35,208 nt of DNA, taken from Marivivens sp. (GTDB lineage Bacteria > Pseudomonadota > Alphaproteobacteria > Rhodobacterales > Rhodobacteraceae). Positions 18,515 through 28,002 of this stretch are shown here, in pieces. Position 1 is the first letter of the stretch. Each line of letters opens with the position of its first letter. Location: positions 1 to 35,208 of the forward strand of contig JAEPMR010000027.1 of assembly GCA_017643845.1 (NCBI GenBank), given 5' to 3'. Made by a program: the position numbers and the translations under genes. The notes beneath the pieces were generated by a model. The model saw only the letters and a list, made by a program, of their open reading frames with translations. It did no database searches and was not told the origin of the DNA.

Positions 18515-19107
18515 AGCCAACCTCAGCCATCGGTATTGTGAACCTCCCAAACAGCAATGTTGCAAGTTGGGTCCATTTTTTGAATCATAACGGATATGCC
18601 TGCGATGTATTGAGAAAGCCGGACGATATTGTGGGCCATGACACCATTATCTTGCCGGGCGTGGGCCATTTCAGTAATGGTGCGGCATATTTGTGGGATA
18701 CTGGCCTTGGCGATGCGTTGATGGCGCTTCACGCCACGGGGGGAGTGAAAATTATAGGCATTTGTCTCGGCATGCATCTACTGTACGAAGGCTCCTGCGA
18801 AGGAAGCGGTACCGGGCTTGGAATTTTCAAGGGTGAAGTTTTGGCACTATCCAAAATGACGGACCGCTCCACCAACATTGGCTGGGGCCACGTTGATATT
18901 CGCGAAATTGGACGTCAAAAGGTGTACTTCAACCATTCATTCTATGTTCCTCCGAACCGCGAAGAAACTATCGCTCACTTCACCTATCGCGACCTCCGGT
19001 TTAGTGCGATGGTACGCGGCAGAAATACATTTGGCATACAGTTCCATCCAGAAAAATCCTATACTGGCGGTTTGAAAATCCTTCGGACGTTGTTTCATGA
19101 AGCCTAA
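18505..19107 (+). CDS. HisH-like glutamine amidotransferase subunit for sugar amidination
   Basis: This class I glutaminase of 200 residues supplies ammonia from glutamine. The catalytic triad is C87 in GICLGMHLLYEGS and H181/E183 in FHPEKS. It is a HisH homologue, but no his genes are nearby. It is followed by a HisF-like and a WbpG-like gene, the set known from P. aeruginosa O5 (hisH2-hisF2-wbpG) and E. coli O145 (wbuY-wbuZ-wbuX) for converting an acetamido to an acetamidino group. The ATG at 18505 is chosen because GAAGG lies seven bases before it; an ATG at 18511 and a GTG at 18487 are alternatives. The 3' end overlaps the next gene by 11 bases. Confidence 0.9.
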   Translation: MRMKPTSAIGIVNLPNSNVASWVHFLNHNGYACDVLRKPDDIVGHDTIILPGVGHFSNGAAYLWDTGLGDALMALHATGGVKIIGICLGMHLLYEGSCEGSGTGLGIFKGEVLALSKMTDRSTNIGWGHVDIREIGRQKVYFNHSFYVPPNREETIAHFTYRDLRFSAMVRGRNTFGIQFHPEKSYTGGLKILRTLFHEA

Positions 19108-19834
19108 CTTGAAGCGCCGAATTCCCTCGCTTCTGCTTGACGGACCTCACGCGGCAAAAAGCTTCGAATTTACTGACTGGCAATACGTTGGTGACCCAGT
19201 GCAAATTGCACGATTGTTTTCGGAGAAAGAAGTCGACGAATTGATCGTTCTAGATCCGTCGGTAAGCCGTGACGGCCGCGCGATCAACAAGCGTTTACTT
19301 GAAAAAATAGCCCAACAGTTTCATGGCCCAATTACCTATGGCGGTGGAGTGCGCGATCCTGCAACCGCGCGAATGATCGTAGGTCTTGGTTTTGAAAAAG
19401 TAGCGCTCAACCGCGTTAGTACCGCCGCCGATCCGGCCGCGATTAGCGAGCTGAGCGCGGCAATCGGCGAACAGGCGATCACCTTGGTCATTGACATTAT
19501 CACTACGTGCGGCGCGCTGGCACTGTACGATTACCGAAACGGAAGATCCGTCCCGATCAGTCCTGATGAGCTGCTTGTTCAAGTCAACGCCGCACAAGTT
19601 GGCGAGGTTGTATTGCAATTCGTCGATCGCGACGGCACTTCCGCGGGACTTGAGCGTATGATCACCCGTGAAATTGCCTCACGCGCCAAGCGGCAGGTTG
19701 TGGTCTCCGGTGGTGCCGAAAGCTACGAAGCAGTGGCTGCGTATTTGCAAGACAGTCCAGTCTCAGGTGTCATCGCATCAAGTTTGTATACTTTCTTCCC
19801 GCAAACCCGAAGCGTGCTGATAAACTATGGCTGA
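19097..19834 (+). CDS. HisF-like (WbuZ type) partner for sugar amidination
   Basis: This 245-residue TIM-barrel protein related to HisF should form a glutaminase-channel complex with the HisH-like subunit and pass ammonia to the WbpG-like enzyme. Recognisable blocks are YVGDPVQIARLFSEKEVDELIVLD, ITYGGGVRD and VIDI. The canonical cyclase Asp of HisF (D11 in PCLDV) falls on a leucine stretch here (PSLLLDG), while the second Asp (D133 in VIDI, HisF D130) remains. This fits a protein that no longer makes imidazole glycerol phosphate and serves the polysaccharide pathway. It overlaps both neighbours (11 and 8 bases). Confidence 0.9.
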   Translation: MKPNLKRRIPSLLLDGPHAAKSFEFTDWQYVGDPVQIARLFSEKEVDELIVLDPSVSRDGRAINKRLLEKIAQQFHGPITYGGGVRDPATARMIVGLGFEKVALNRVSTAADPAAISELSAAIGEQAITLVIDIITTCGALALYDYRNGRSVPISPDELLVQVNAAQVGEVVLQFVDRDGTSAGLERMITREIASRAKRQVVVSGGAESYEAVAAYLQDSPVSGVIASSLYTFFPQTRSVLINYG

Positions 19835-20909
19835 AACCGTTTGCTTTAACTGCGTTCTCGATAGCACCGTAGACGAGCTAACGCTGGTCGACGGTGTCTG
19901 CCAATATTGTCGCGGCTACCGAGAGCTCGAAAATCAAATAAACGATTTTGACATCAATTCATATGGTGCGAAGCTTGTTGAAACACTTCGCAGAACCTCG
20001 AAAGATCCCGACTACGATTGCATTGTTGGGATTAGCGGCGGGTTAGACTCGAGCTATCTTCTAACTTGGTTGGTCTCGATTGGTGTACGTCCATATGTGT
20101 TGCATATCGACACTTGCTGGGACGGGGAAGTGGCGACGCGCAACATTTACAACCTTGTGAATACGCTCGGGCTGAAACTTAACACTAGAGTGATTGACTG
20201 GGGAGATCTGAAGATCGCGCAGCGGGCCTTTTTTAAGGCTAACCTGATAGACTGCGACGTTCCACAGGACCATTGCTTCACGTCGGTGCTTTCCAGCGTT
20301 GCGCGCAATAGTGGTATTCGGAATGTGATCTCGGGACACAATCTGTTTATGGAATACGTGTTGCCGGTCAGTTGGTCCTACAATTCAAATGATGCTCGCC
20401 ATATCCGAGACGTGGTATGGAGGCAGGAGGCTAAGCGGCTAGTGAACTTTCCTTATATGTCGCCAACGTATAATTACATTGGGCGCAAGATCGCCAAGAG
20501 CATTATCGCGCACCGCCCCTTCCTTTACCACCGGTTTGACATTCATGCGACAAAGGAGATGATGAATAAAAAATTCGGTTGGGAAGATTACGGCGGCAAA
20601 CATTATGAGAGCGAGTTCACGAAGTTTTTTCAAGGAGATTACCTAGTTGAGAAATTCGGGATCGACAAACGCAAAGCGCATTATTCCAACCTGATACTGT
20701 CTGGCCAAATGACGCGCGATGAGGCCGTTGCCGCGATGGAAAAACCCACGATGACTGAACTTGAACGCTTCCGGTTGCGCACGCTGGTTCGCAACAAGCT
20801 TGATTTTGATGATACCGAATGGGTTAATCTGTTTTCGCCTACCAAGGCCGCGCATGCCGATTACAAAAGCTCGCATTTTCTCAAATTGCAGAAAATTCTG
20901 TTCAAATGA
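19827..20909 (+). CDS. wbpG: N-acetyl sugar amidotransferase (WbpG/WbuX-like)
   Basis: This 360-residue enzyme of the PP-loop ATPase superfamily is thought to activate the 3-N-acetyl group of UDP-ManNAc(3NAc)A with ATP and replace its oxygen with ammonia, giving the acetamidino sugar. The PP-loop is SGGLDSS at residues 70-76. Two CxxC pairs near the N-terminus (C6/C9 and C25/C28) are likely zinc ligands. Later blocks GHNLFMEYVLPVSW, PYMSPTYNYIGRKIAKS and KFGWEDYGGKHYESEFTKFFQ match the amidotransferase family as I know it. It overlaps the HisF-like gene by 8 bases and the next acetyltransferase by 4. Which sugar is modified is inferred from the wbp genes upstream. Confidence 0.93.
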   Translation: MAETVCFNCVLDSTVDELTLVDGVCQYCRGYRELENQINDFDINSYGAKLVETLRRTSKDPDYDCIVGISGGLDSSYLLTWLVSIGVRPYVLHIDTCWDGEVATRNIYNLVNTLGLKLNTRVIDWGDLKIAQRAFFKANLIDCDVPQDHCFTSVLSSVARNSGIRNVISGHNLFMEYVLPVSWSYNSNDARHIRDVVWRQEAKRLVNFPYMSPTYNYIGRKIAKSIIAHRPFLYHRFDIHATKEMMNKKFGWEDYGGKHYESEFTKFFQGDYLVEKFGIDKRKAHYSNLILSGQMTRDEAVAAMEKPTMTELERFRLRTLVRNKLDFDDTEWVNLFSPTKAAHADYKSSHFLKLQKILFK

Positions 20910-21346
20910 GCTGGTTTCTCGCAATCGCCGAAACCCTGCAATATGTTCCTACGCCGCTTGGGAGGGCACTGCGGGCTGCCTTCTACAGGGGTACGCTGGC
21001 GCATGTCGGCGAAGATGTACAGTTTCACCTCGGGTCCATCGTTACCGACCGGCGTACGCGCATCGGGGCGGCCAGCCGTATTGGTCCAAGCTGTTCGGTG
21101 GGCTACGCAGAGATCGGCGCGCGCGTGCTATTTGCCCAGTCGATCCATGTGCTCTCTGGGCGCCACCAACACACGAACGGTTCAGTATTGAAATGCGTGC
21201 GCATCGGCGACGATAGCTGGATCGGCGCGGGTGCCGTGATAATGGGTAGTGTTGGCGAGGGCTCGATAGTCGGAGCAGGTGCGGTGGTGACTAAAGATTA
21301 CGGTGCGGACCATATCCTAGTTGGCAACCCTGCAAGGCCGAAATGA
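20906..21346 (+). CDS. Hexapeptide-repeat acetyltransferase (serine-acetyltransferase-like fold)
   Basis: This short left-handed beta-helix acyltransferase has 146 residues. It carries repeats such as TRIGAASRIGPSCSVGYAEIGARVLF, and further on IGDDSWIGAGAVIMGSVGEGSIVGAGAVVTKDYGADHILVGNPAR, which is the usual C-terminal hexapeptide signature. The His-rich SGRHQHTNGS loop probably holds the catalytic His. It would O- or N-acetylate a residue of the polysaccharide repeat, but the acceptor cannot be read. It starts inside the WbpG-like stop (ATGA) and ends inside the next start (ATGA). Confidence 0.85.
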   Translation: MSWFLAIAETLQYVPTPLGRALRAAFYRGTLAHVGEDVQFHLGSIVTDRRTRIGAASRIGPSCSVGYAEIGARVLFAQSIHVLSGRHQHTNGSVLKCVRIGDDSWIGAGAVIMGSVGEGSIVGAGAVVTKDYGADHILVGNPARPK

Positions 21347-22266
21347 TCGTAGCCTTCCATCTTGCAAATACTAATGAAAGCTCGCCCGCCTACAAAAGGC
21401 TTTCAGCGCTGAAGACGGCATTCGAGGAGGCCGGGACTGCAACTGTCTGGGCGCACGAGCCGGGCGGTGACAAGGCCGATCTCGATTATTTCTCCTACCC
21501 GCCGTTTCCTCGGCTCAAAGATTTGCCAAGGCTCTTGCTAGCGCGCAGGCCCTATGTGCTAGAGTACCGGGACGGCTGGGCCCTTGCAATCTCCACCGGT
21601 TACGGGAACACGGTTCCAGCCAAGCGCGCAAAAGCTTTGCTCGTTGGGCTGATTGAGGCGGCCCTGCGCCTGCGTGCTTACCGAGTGGTCACTGTGACCC
21701 CGGGGCTACTGCGATGGCATGGTGTAGCGCGGACAATTCTATTGCCTAATGGCAGCGAAATTGACTTTTCGGTTCCGCGCCGCGATGTGGATCTATCGAA
21801 AAATGTGCTCAACGTGGTATGCTTTGGCAAGTTTCTCTCTTATGGTCATAGCAACGTGATGGCCGCGCTTGAGACGCTCTCGCGCCGCTACGAAGACAAG
21901 ACGCTTAACATCCACGTCTATTCTGGCGTCTCGGAAGAGACCGATTTAGAACACCAATTTGCCAATATAATTGTCACCCGGAAAGATCCGGTGCGCCCGA
22001 CCTCTCTAATTGACTTTTTCGCCTGCTACGACCTCGGCCTCGCGATCATCCGCGACCCTGATTACGACTTCGGTACAAAGATCTTCGACTATGCCCAAGC
22101 AGGGCTTCCCATTGTCGATTACTTCGACGTCTACAGCGATATCAAGACCTTCTTCGCTGGTGCCTTCGATACTGACGCGGCTCCCGTCATCCAGCCCGAT
22201 TATTCTCGCGCTGCAATGCTTGCAACTTACGATGTGGCGGGCTTCGCCAGTGGACTCGAAAAATGA
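21343..22266 (+). CDS. Glycosyltransferase, GT-B fold, divergent
   Basis: This is a 307-residue probable glycosyltransferase. The N-terminal half contains YVLEYRDGWALAIS and TVTPGLLRWHGVARTILLPNGSEIDF, the latter resembling the linker of GT4 enzymes (PNGxD). The C-terminal half has LNVVCFGKFLSYGHSN and DFGTKIFDYAQAGLPIVDYFD, corresponding to the donor-nucleotide site, where the usual Glu-rich ExFG motif is reduced to KIFDYAQAGLPI. It is shorter than typical GT4 enzymes. Donor and acceptor are unknown. Coupled by four-base overlaps to the acetyltransferase before it and the flippase after it. Confidence 0.75.
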   Translation: MIVAFHLANTNESSPAYKRLSALKTAFEEAGTATVWAHEPGGDKADLDYFSYPPFPRLKDLPRLLLARRPYVLEYRDGWALAISTGYGNTVPAKRAKALLVGLIEAALRLRAYRVVTVTPGLLRWHGVARTILLPNGSEIDFSVPRRDVDLSKNVLNVVCFGKFLSYGHSNVMAALETLSRRYEDKTLNIHVYSGVSEETDLEHQFANIIVTRKDPVRPTSLIDFFACYDLGLAIIRDPDYDFGTKIFDYAQAGLPIVDYFDVYSDIKTFFAGAFDTDAAPVIQPDYSRAAMLATYDVAGFASGLEK

Positions 22267-23459
22267 AGCTGCGCGGTCGAACCTTCGGTGACTTCATTGT
22301 CCTTATGGGCGGTAACGGCGCCTCGCAAGTTATCAACGCTATTGGCTTTTCATTGATTTACGCTCGGTTTTCCGATGCTGTCGCGGCGCAATATTTCCTT
22401 GTGCTATCGCAAAGCGGCGTAGTTGTCACGTTGGCCACACTGCGCATTGAACAGGCCGCGCTCATCGATTTGGAGAACGCAGGCGACATAATGCGACTTT
22501 CTGTTCTGTTGGCCTTCGTCACCAACTTAATTGTCTTTGCAGTTCACCTGCTTGTGTCGGGCGAGAACATGGGGATGTCGTTCCAGTTTGGCCTACTAAA
22601 CTTTCTCTGGACCCTGTTCGGCATCGGTGTGGTGAAACTCCTCTTGGAAAAACGCACGCGCATCCTGTCGGTTGCGCGGCTATTGCAGTCGCTCTCCTTC
22701 CTCGTTTTGGTCTCGCTCGCAGCCTTTGGCAGCGTCTCGGTGCCACTCCTGCTTGCGTTGGCGATGTCTTACCTGCTGCCGGTGCTCTTCTTGTTGAAAC
22801 TGGCGGATTTCGCGATTTTCCGGCTTGACTTCGCGCGCATCCGATGGATTCTCAGCCGTCACCGCGCTTATGTCTTTTTTGATATGCCCTCAGGGCTCAT
22901 CTCGAACGTCACTAGCGTGATCCCACTCTGGCTGATTGCAGGCAATTACGGCGATGGCGCCACTGCCGCTTTCGGCTTCGCCGCAAGAGTGATACATGCG
23001 CCCTTCAATCTCGTCTCTTCTGCGGTTCGCGAGAAATACAAATCCGACAGCGTCGGCCTCGCGGCAACAGCATTTCATGAGCTGCACCATACTTACGAGC
23101 GCGGGCTGGCGCTGGCTACGCTGCCGATCGCGCTCATTGGGGCGTTGGCAATTTGGCTGACCCCTTTCGATAGCACTCAGATTTTCGTTTTCTCAGCTCT
23201 ATTCGTGATCTCGCTGTTTCGCTTCAACGTTTCATCAATCAGCTTCTTGATCTACGTGAAGGGACGCATTCAGCTTGATCTCGGTCTGCACCTTGGACTG
23301 CTCGCTGCCATGGGAGCGCTCTGGCTCATCACATCATTTGTCGGATTCGAGCTATTCGTGATAGCCTTTTCGTCAATAATGGCGCTGTTCTACGTCGTTT
23401 ACAAACTAGTTATCAACTGGCTCCTGCGAGTGACAGCGGACAGGGAAGATTATACATGA
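22263..23459 (+). CDS. wzx: Wzx-like polysaccharide repeat-unit flippase
   Basis: This 398-residue hydrophobic protein has about ten to twelve membrane segments distributed over its full length and short basic loops. That is the layout of the Wzx/PST branch of the MOP transporters, which flip undecaprenyl-linked repeat units to the periplasmic face of the inner membrane. The stretch [34 protein letters not shown] resembles the mid-protein region of this family (loss of sequence identity is normal among Wzx proteins). Its place next to a Wzy-like polymerase and glycosyltransferases supports the call. It overlaps both neighbours by four bases. Confidence 0.8.
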   Translation: MKLRGRTFGDFIVLMGGNGASQVINAIGFSLIYARFSDAVAAQYFLVLSQSGVVVTLATLRIEQAALIDLENAGDIMRLSVLLAFVTNLIVFAVHLLVSGENMGMSFQFGLLNFLWTLFGIGVVKLLLEKRTRILSVARLLQSLSFLVLVSLAAFGSVSVPLLLALAMSYLLPVLFLLKLADFAIFRLDFARIRWILSRHRAYVFFDMPSGLISNVTSVIPLWLIAGNYGDGATAAFGFAARVIHAPFNLVSSAVREKYKSDSVGLAATAFHELHHTYERGLALATLPIALIGALAIWLTPFDSTQIFVFSALFVISLFRFNVSSISFLIYVKGRIQLDLGLHLGLLAAMGALWLITSFVGFELFVIAFSSIMALFYVVYKLVINWLLRVTADREDYT

Positions 23460-24046
23460 TAGATCGGATCCGCGGTTTTATTCGGGTCATGGCGCTACGC
23501 AGACAAAGTCGAGGCAGCATCAACCCAATCCGCGCTAAACACGCCGTTTTTCAGAAACTCATCGGCGTAAACCGGCAAGCCTATTGGCCGATGCATAATT
23601 CGTCGACCGTGGTCGGGGTGGATAATGTCTATCTCGGGCGCGACGTGGCGCCGGGTTACATGGCGGGGTGCTACGTGCAGGGAATTGGCCGAATATATAT
23701 CGGTGATTATACCGAAATCTCGGGAAACGTCGCAATTCTCACGGCAAATCACGACTTTGAGGACCTCACACAGCACGTCGTGAAGGACGTGATGATAGGT
23801 GCTTATTGTTGGCTTGGGTTCAATTCAGTGGTGCTTCCTGGCATTACGTTGGGAGATCATACAGTGGTGGCAGCGGGCGCAGTGGTGACCAAGTCTTTTC
23901 CTGATGGCCGAGTGGTGCTCGCGGGCAATCCGGCCAAGGTGATAAAAGCCCTCGACATTACCCCGCCGAGGCAGCGCGATTATACTAACCACGGTTTTCT
24001 GACCGAGACAGAGTATAATATCTTGGTGGCAGCACGTCGTGTCTGA
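23456..24046 (+). CDS. Hexapeptide-repeat acyltransferase (CatB/WcaF-like)
   Basis: This 196-residue left-handed beta-helix acyltransferase has a basic N-terminal helix region, then [47 protein letters not shown] and [36 protein letters not shown]. The His in TANHDF is at the catalytic-His position of the family, and the ending [12 protein letters not shown] is typical. It is distinct from the WbpD-like and the short acetyltransferase in the cluster, so the polymer probably carries at least one further O-acyl group. It overlaps the polymerase start by eight bases. Confidence 0.88.
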   Translation: MIDRIRGFIRVMALRRQSRGSINPIRAKHAVFQKLIGVNRQAYWPMHNSSTVVGVDNVYLGRDVAPGYMAGCYVQGIGRIYIGDYTEISGNVAILTANHDFEDLTQHVVKDVMIGAYCWLGFNSVVLPGITLGDHTVVAAGAVVTKSFPDGRVVLAGNPAKVIKALDITPPRQRDYTNHGFLTETEYNILVAARRV

Positions 24047-25274
24047 TGCAAAAACATGCTCAGTAACCGAGAAAATCGTGCAACCGTTGGAGCTATCTGG
24101 CAAGTCTGAAATGTTCAATGTTCGCCATTTCTCCCTTATTTTTCTGTTGCTCATGCCTGGTGTATCGACCAGATTCATGTCGTTGATACCCATTGCCGCT
24201 TTCCTATTGCTGACAACGATGCGCGGGTCAATTCGGGTCCGGATGGTGATCGTCCCAGTAGGGATTTTGGCGCTGTCACTGTTGTTCGCTATGTTTCGAG
24301 AAATATCCGGGGTCTCAAGCGTTAGCATTCGCGATCTCACTGAGGTCATACGCCTTCTGGCGCTTCTTTGCACCTTTGCTTTGGTAATGGGCTCGACCGA
24401 AGGACAGTTCGCAAGGCGGCTTCTGCTTGCCGTTCTCTTGGCTGATTTTATCCTTAGCCTTAGTCAATTAAAGATTCTGCCAGGTGGCATCGCCAGCGCT
24501 CTTAGCCGATTCTACCAGTCGGATTATCATTTCGAAAACGCGCTTGGCATCAGCAAGCGAGCCCTAGGGTTGTTCACTGATCCAACGACCCATGGCCTTG
24601 CCATGGGGCTCGTGGCGTTATTGTTTTTCAGCGATACCATAAACAAGAAAGGCCGAGGCAGCACTGTGGGGCTAGTGATCTCCCTGTCACTAGTCGTTTT
24701 GGCGCAGTCGCAGACGGCTTTCATCGCCACGGTGATAGGTATGTTTACTTTTTTTTTAGTCCACTTCGTCAGCGGGCCTAAGTTGCGGGCCGTTATAATA
24801 CTCGCAGTTCTGTTCGGTGGCGCGATTGTCCTGCTCGTGCACTTTGCAGAGCGGCTCAGGTACCTAGTTCTTCTGTTTCAGGTTGGACTTAAACGGAATT
24901 CTTTCCAGCGCAGAGTTCTGAAAAGCGAGGACTCTTTGGACTTGATGCACGATGAGCCCATCGGGATGCTGCTAGGCTGGGGCAAGAACTATCTCGGCAG
25001 CACATCAGCTGCACTCGACAATGAGTATTTGTTTGTCTACCTGGTTTATGGCTTACCTGGCGTGTTTCTATTCCTTGCTTTGCTCCTCGCTATTTTGGTT
25101 TATGCGATTCTCACCAAGCAGCATGTGCTGCTGGCCGCCACTATGTTTGGCGTCATCGCTGCCTATCCAGCAAGTTTCTTTACCAATCTTAAGACTTTTA
25201 CAATATATTGCATCGTGATTAGCGCCACAATCGCCACCAATAAAGTGCCGGTGCTCCTGGCTCGATTGCGATAG
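24039..25274 (+). CDS. wzy: Wzy-like polysaccharide polymerase (membrane protein)
   Basis: This 411-residue integral membrane protein has about ten hydrophobic segments. A long periplasmic-type loop lies in the second half (about residues 265-330, from [24 protein letters not shown] to the [14 protein letters not shown] block). Wzy proteins of the O-antigen polymerase/ligase group share this layout and a loop ending with a short segment before VYGLPG-type helices, seen here as [21 protein letters not shown]. It would join flipped repeat units in the periplasm. Low sequence conservation is usual, so the name rests on topology and cluster context. A ribosome site and eight-base gap separate it from the next glycosyltransferase. 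Confidence 0.75.
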   Translation: MSDAKTCSVTEKIVQPLELSGKSEMFNVRHFSLIFLLLMPGVSTRFMSLIPIAAFLLLTTMRGSIRVRMVIVPVGILALSLLFAMFREISGVSSVSIRDLTEVIRLLALLCTFALVMGSTEGQFARRLLLAVLLADFILSLSQLKILPGGIASALSRFYQSDYHFENALGISKRALGLFTDPTTHGLAMGLVALLFFSDTINKKGRGSTVGLVISLSLVVLAQSQTAFIATVIGMFTFFLVHFVSGPKLRAVIILAVLFGGAIVLLVHFAERLRYLVLLFQVGLKRNSFQRRVLKSEDSLDLMHDEPIGMLLGWGKNYLGSTSAALDNEYLFVYLVYGLPGVFLFLALLLAILVYAILTKQHVLLAATMFGVIAAYPASFFTNLKTFTIYCIVISATIATNKVPVLLARLR

Positions 25275-25282
25275 GAGGCGGC

Positions 25283-26377
25283 ATGCGAATTGCGCTTCTC
25301 TCACCGGGGTCGAGTATTCATACACGCCGCTGGGCCAATGGACTATCGGCGGCAGGACACGAGGTGTATGTGCTTTCGGTAAACCCCTTTCAGAATGGCT
25401 ATAACCCTGCAGTCACCTGTGAACGGTTGCCATTCTGCGCGCCCGCCGGTTACCTTTTGAACCGGTCAGCTTTGCGCCGGACGATTGATCGGATTGCCCC
25501 TAAAGTGGTCAACGTTCACTATGCGTCGTCAAATGCATTTCTCGCCCGCGCTTTGCTGCCTATGCCGCTACTTGTTTCAGTCTGGGGGTCGGATGTCTTC
25601 GAGTTTCCAGAACGCTCCATTTTACACCGGCGGCTTTTAGTGGGCAATCTCGCAAAAGCCACCCGAATCTCCTCGACCAGTGTCACGATGGCAGCGCGGG
25701 TGCAGCGCATACTTCCAGGTGCAGCAGTGGATGTTGTTCCTTTTGGCGTTGATACTGAATTGTTTGCGCCCCGCCCTGCTCGTCCACCGCGAGACACCAT
25801 CACAATTGGTACGATAAAGGGGCTCGACCCGAGGTACGGGATTGATGTCCTGATGCGGGCCTTTAAGCAGACTCGCGAAGAGATCGGTTCTGCTCCTAGG
25901 TTGCGCTTACGGATCATTGGTGACGGTCCACAACGCGATGATTTGAGGGCTCTAGCTCGCAGGCTTCAAATCGATGATGTTACCAGTTTTGAGGGGCATA
26001 TAAACCACGACGCGGTCCCCGCGGCGCTGCGTGAGATCGATATTTTTGCCAATCTTAGTCGATCTGAGAGCTTCGGGGTGTCGATTCTCGAGGCGGGGGC
26101 CTGCGGGGTACCGGTGGTGGTTTCAGACGCTCCCGGCCCAGCCGAGGTCACCCGGCACGGTGAGACAGGGTACATTACCCCGATCGATGATGCCAAGGCT
26201 GTGGCCCGTGCATTTGCCTCGCTCATTAACTCCCCTGAAAAGCGCGCGATCATGGGAAGCGCTGGGCGGGCCCTCGTTATTCAGGAATACAGCTGGAACC
26301 GGTCCGTCAAACTAATGCAAGCTTCCTACACAAATACAATCGCCGATTACGCCAATTCCTGTCAAAGGTTCGGATAA
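25283..26377 (+). CDS. Glycosyltransferase family 4
   Basis: This 364-residue GT-B glycosyltransferase has the acceptor domain start SPGSSIHTRRWANGLSAAGHEVYVLS and the middle block VSVWGSDVFEFP. The linker is VVPFGVDTELFAPR. The donor site is SRSESFGVSILEAGACGVPVVVSDAPGPAEVTRHGETGYI, which includes the full GT4 E-x7-E motif. It is preceded by GGAGGCGGC at the right distance. It is the last of the tightly packed genes and is followed by about 150 non-coding bases. Linkage formed and sugar donor are unknown; UDP-glucuronate from the downstream dehydrogenase is one possibility. Confidence 0.92.
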   Translation: MRIALLSPGSSIHTRRWANGLSAAGHEVYVLSVNPFQNGYNPAVTCERLPFCAPAGYLLNRSALRRTIDRIAPKVVNVHYASSNAFLARALLPMPLLVSVWGSDVFEFPERSILHRRLLVGNLAKATRISSTSVTMAARVQRILPGAAVDVVPFGVDTELFAPRPARPPRDTITIGTIKGLDPRYGIDVLMRAFKQTREEIGSAPRLRLRIIGDGPQRDDLRALARRLQIDDVTSFEGHINHDAVPAALREIDIFANLSRSESFGVSILEAGACGVPVVVSDAPGPAEVTRHGETGYITPIDDAKAVARAFASLINSPEKRAIMGSAGRALVIQEYSWNRSVKLMQASYTNTIADYANSCQRFG

Positions 26378-26531
26378 TAGCCAAAAAACGCTCTTACTTT
26401 ATTGTTGTGTTTGGGCGCGACGATGACCCGTGATTGTATAGTTTACTCTAGAGGATCCAAATTCGTTTGTTTAGGGGGGCATTGAAATAATTGCATCTTC
26501 AATCGGCAATTTGACCATATCGAGGACGGGA

Positions 26532-27698
26532 ATGAAAATAGCAGTAGCAGGATTGGGTTACGTTGGACTCTCAAATGCTGTGCTCTTGGCGCAGCAGCAT
26601 TTGGTTGTCGCGACTGATATTTCTTGGACACGCGTAGATGCTGTCAATTCTAGGCAATCCCCAATCAATGATCCTGAGTTAGCAGGTTTCCTCTCCCAAA
26701 AGTCAATCAAACTAGAGGCGACGACTTTCCCCGAACAGACATATGTTGATGCTGACTTCATCATTGTTGCGACGCCAACTAATTACGACCCGGAAACCGA
26801 TAAGTTTAATACCGCTTCTGTCGAGGAGGTGGTCGCTGAGGCGCTTAGTGTGAACCCGCAGGCGACTATTGTTATCAGGTCTACAGTACCAGTCGGTTTT
26901 GTCGAAGAACTCAGGAGGCGCCATGAAACAGACTGTATCTTATTCGCGCCGGAATTTTTGCGTGAGGGCCGTGCTCTGTATGACAACCTGTATCCAAGCC
27001 GCATTGTCGTTGGGGATAAATCTGAACGTGCGCGTCAATTCGCAGATCTTCTAGTACAAGCAGCCGTAGCGAAAGACATTCCAGTATTACTTACCAACCC
27101 CACAGAAGCGGAATCAATAAAGCTGTTCGCCAATACCTATCTTGCTCTGCGGGTCGCTTTCTTCAATGAGCTTGATAGCTTCGCCGTTAGTCGAGACCTG
27201 GATACGCGCCAGATCATTGAAGGCGTGGGGCTCGACCCGCGGATTGGATCTTACTACAATAATCCTTCCTTCGGTTACGGTGGCTATTGCTTGCCAAAGG
27301 ATACGAAACAACTCTTGGCAAATTATGCAGATGTCCCGCAGAATTTGATTTCTGCGGTGGTGGACGCCAATCGAAGTCGCAAGGATTTCCTCGCTGAGCA
27401 GGTAATTGCGCGAAATCCAAAAGTCGTGGGTGTTTACCGATTGGTTATGAAGTCGGGTAGTGACAACTTTCGGCAATCATCCGTTCAAGGCATTATGAAA
27501 CGCATCAAGGCCAAGGGAATTGAGGTCATCGTTTATGAACCAGCTCTTCATGATGATCAGTTCTTTGGGTCTCGCGTGGAGAGAGATCTCGCAAAATTTA
27601 AATCTGACTCGGAGATCATAATCACAAACCGACGAAGCCAAGAGCTGGCGGACGTTGAGAGTAAGGTCTTTACAAGAGATATTTTCGGATCAGACTGA
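26532..27698 (+). CDS. ugd: UDP-glucose 6-dehydrogenase, E. coli-like
   Basis: This enzyme oxidises UDP-glucose to UDP-glucuronate with NAD. The 388-residue form from the ATG at 26532 (GAGGACGGG ribosome site) equals the length of E. coli Ugd. Recognisable blocks are [38 protein letters not shown], the catalytic C253 in [31 protein letters not shown], and a C-terminal RDIFGSD almost as in the E. coli protein. An upstream TTG at 26511 is less likely. It supplies a uronic acid donor to the cluster; separate promotion is possible because of the 150-base gap. The strong resemblance to gammaproteobacterial Ugd suggests transfer. Confidence 0.95.
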   Translation: MKIAVAGLGYVGLSNAVLLAQQHLVVATDISWTRVDAVNSRQSPINDPELAGFLSQKSIKLEATTFPEQTYVDADFIIVATPTNYDPETDKFNTASVEEVVAEALSVNPQATIVIRSTVPVGFVEELRRRHETDCILFAPEFLREGRALYDNLYPSRIVVGDKSERARQFADLLVQAAVAKDIPVLLTNPTEAESIKLFANTYLALRVAFFNELDSFAVSRDLDTRQIIEGVGLDPRIGSYYNNPSFGYGGYCLPKDTKQLLANYADVPQNLISAVVDANRSRKDFLAEQVIARNPKVVGVYRLVMKSGSDNFRQSSVQGIMKRIKAKGIEVIVYEPALHDDQFFGSRVERDLAKFKSDSEIIITNRRSQELADVESKVFTRDIFGSD

Positions 27699-27756
27699 TG
27701 GTGTGCTACTGGCTACCTAGAGATTGAGTAGCATGCCTGAAGGCCCAATTCTTAAG

Positions 27757-27784
27757 AAGGGCGCTCTCTAGTGGAGCGCCCTTT
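27757..27784 (+). terminator. Intrinsic terminator at the end of the polysaccharide cluster
   Basis: Bases 27757-27766 and 27774-27783 form a perfect 10-bp stem (arm AAGGGCGCTC) around a seven-base loop, followed by TTTG. Because the arms begin with AA and end with TT, it can work for ugd on the plus strand and for the converging cold-shock gene on the minus strand. Confidence 0.85.
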
Positions 27785-27795
27785 GTCATTCTACA

Positions 27796-28002
27796 TCAAG
27801 CAAGTGCGAGGTTGATCGCGCTCTCGCGACCGTCGCGGCCGGCTTCGACGTCAAACGTGACTTTCTGATCATCGGCGAGGCCGGTCAGGCCGGAACGCTC
27901 GACTTGGGAGATGTGAACAAACACATCTTTGCCGCCGCTCTCGGGCGCGATAAAGCCGAAGCCTTTGGTAGAATTGAACCATTTCACTGTGCCATTGGCC
28001 AT
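27796..28002 (-). CDS. Cold-shock protein, CspA family
   Basis: This is a 68-residue single cold-shock domain that binds single-stranded RNA and DNA. RNP1 is KGFGFI and RNP2 is VFVHI, both complete, and TVKWFN begins the domain. The ATG at 28002 is used because AAGGAATAA is about six bases before it and the family always starts close to NGTVKWFN; an in-frame start at 28038 would add twelve unrelated residues. It is convergent with ugd across the shared terminator. The roughly 270 bases upstream, before the recombinase gene, hold no gene that I can support; part may be a long cold-shock-type leader. Confidence 0.95.
   Translation of the reverse strand: MANGTVKWFNSTKGFGFIAPESGGKDVFVHISQVERSGLTGLADDQKVTFDVEAGRDGRESAINLALA

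Noticed and set aside
18505-19834. HisH and HisF-like genes as part of a histidine biosynthesis operon
   Set aside because: No other his gene is near, the HisF-like protein lacks the cyclase Asp in strand one, and a WbpG-like gene follows immediately.
23825-24373. 182-codon antisense frame over acyltransferase and polymerase
   Set aside because: Opposite to a tightly coupled operon and without recognisable domain.
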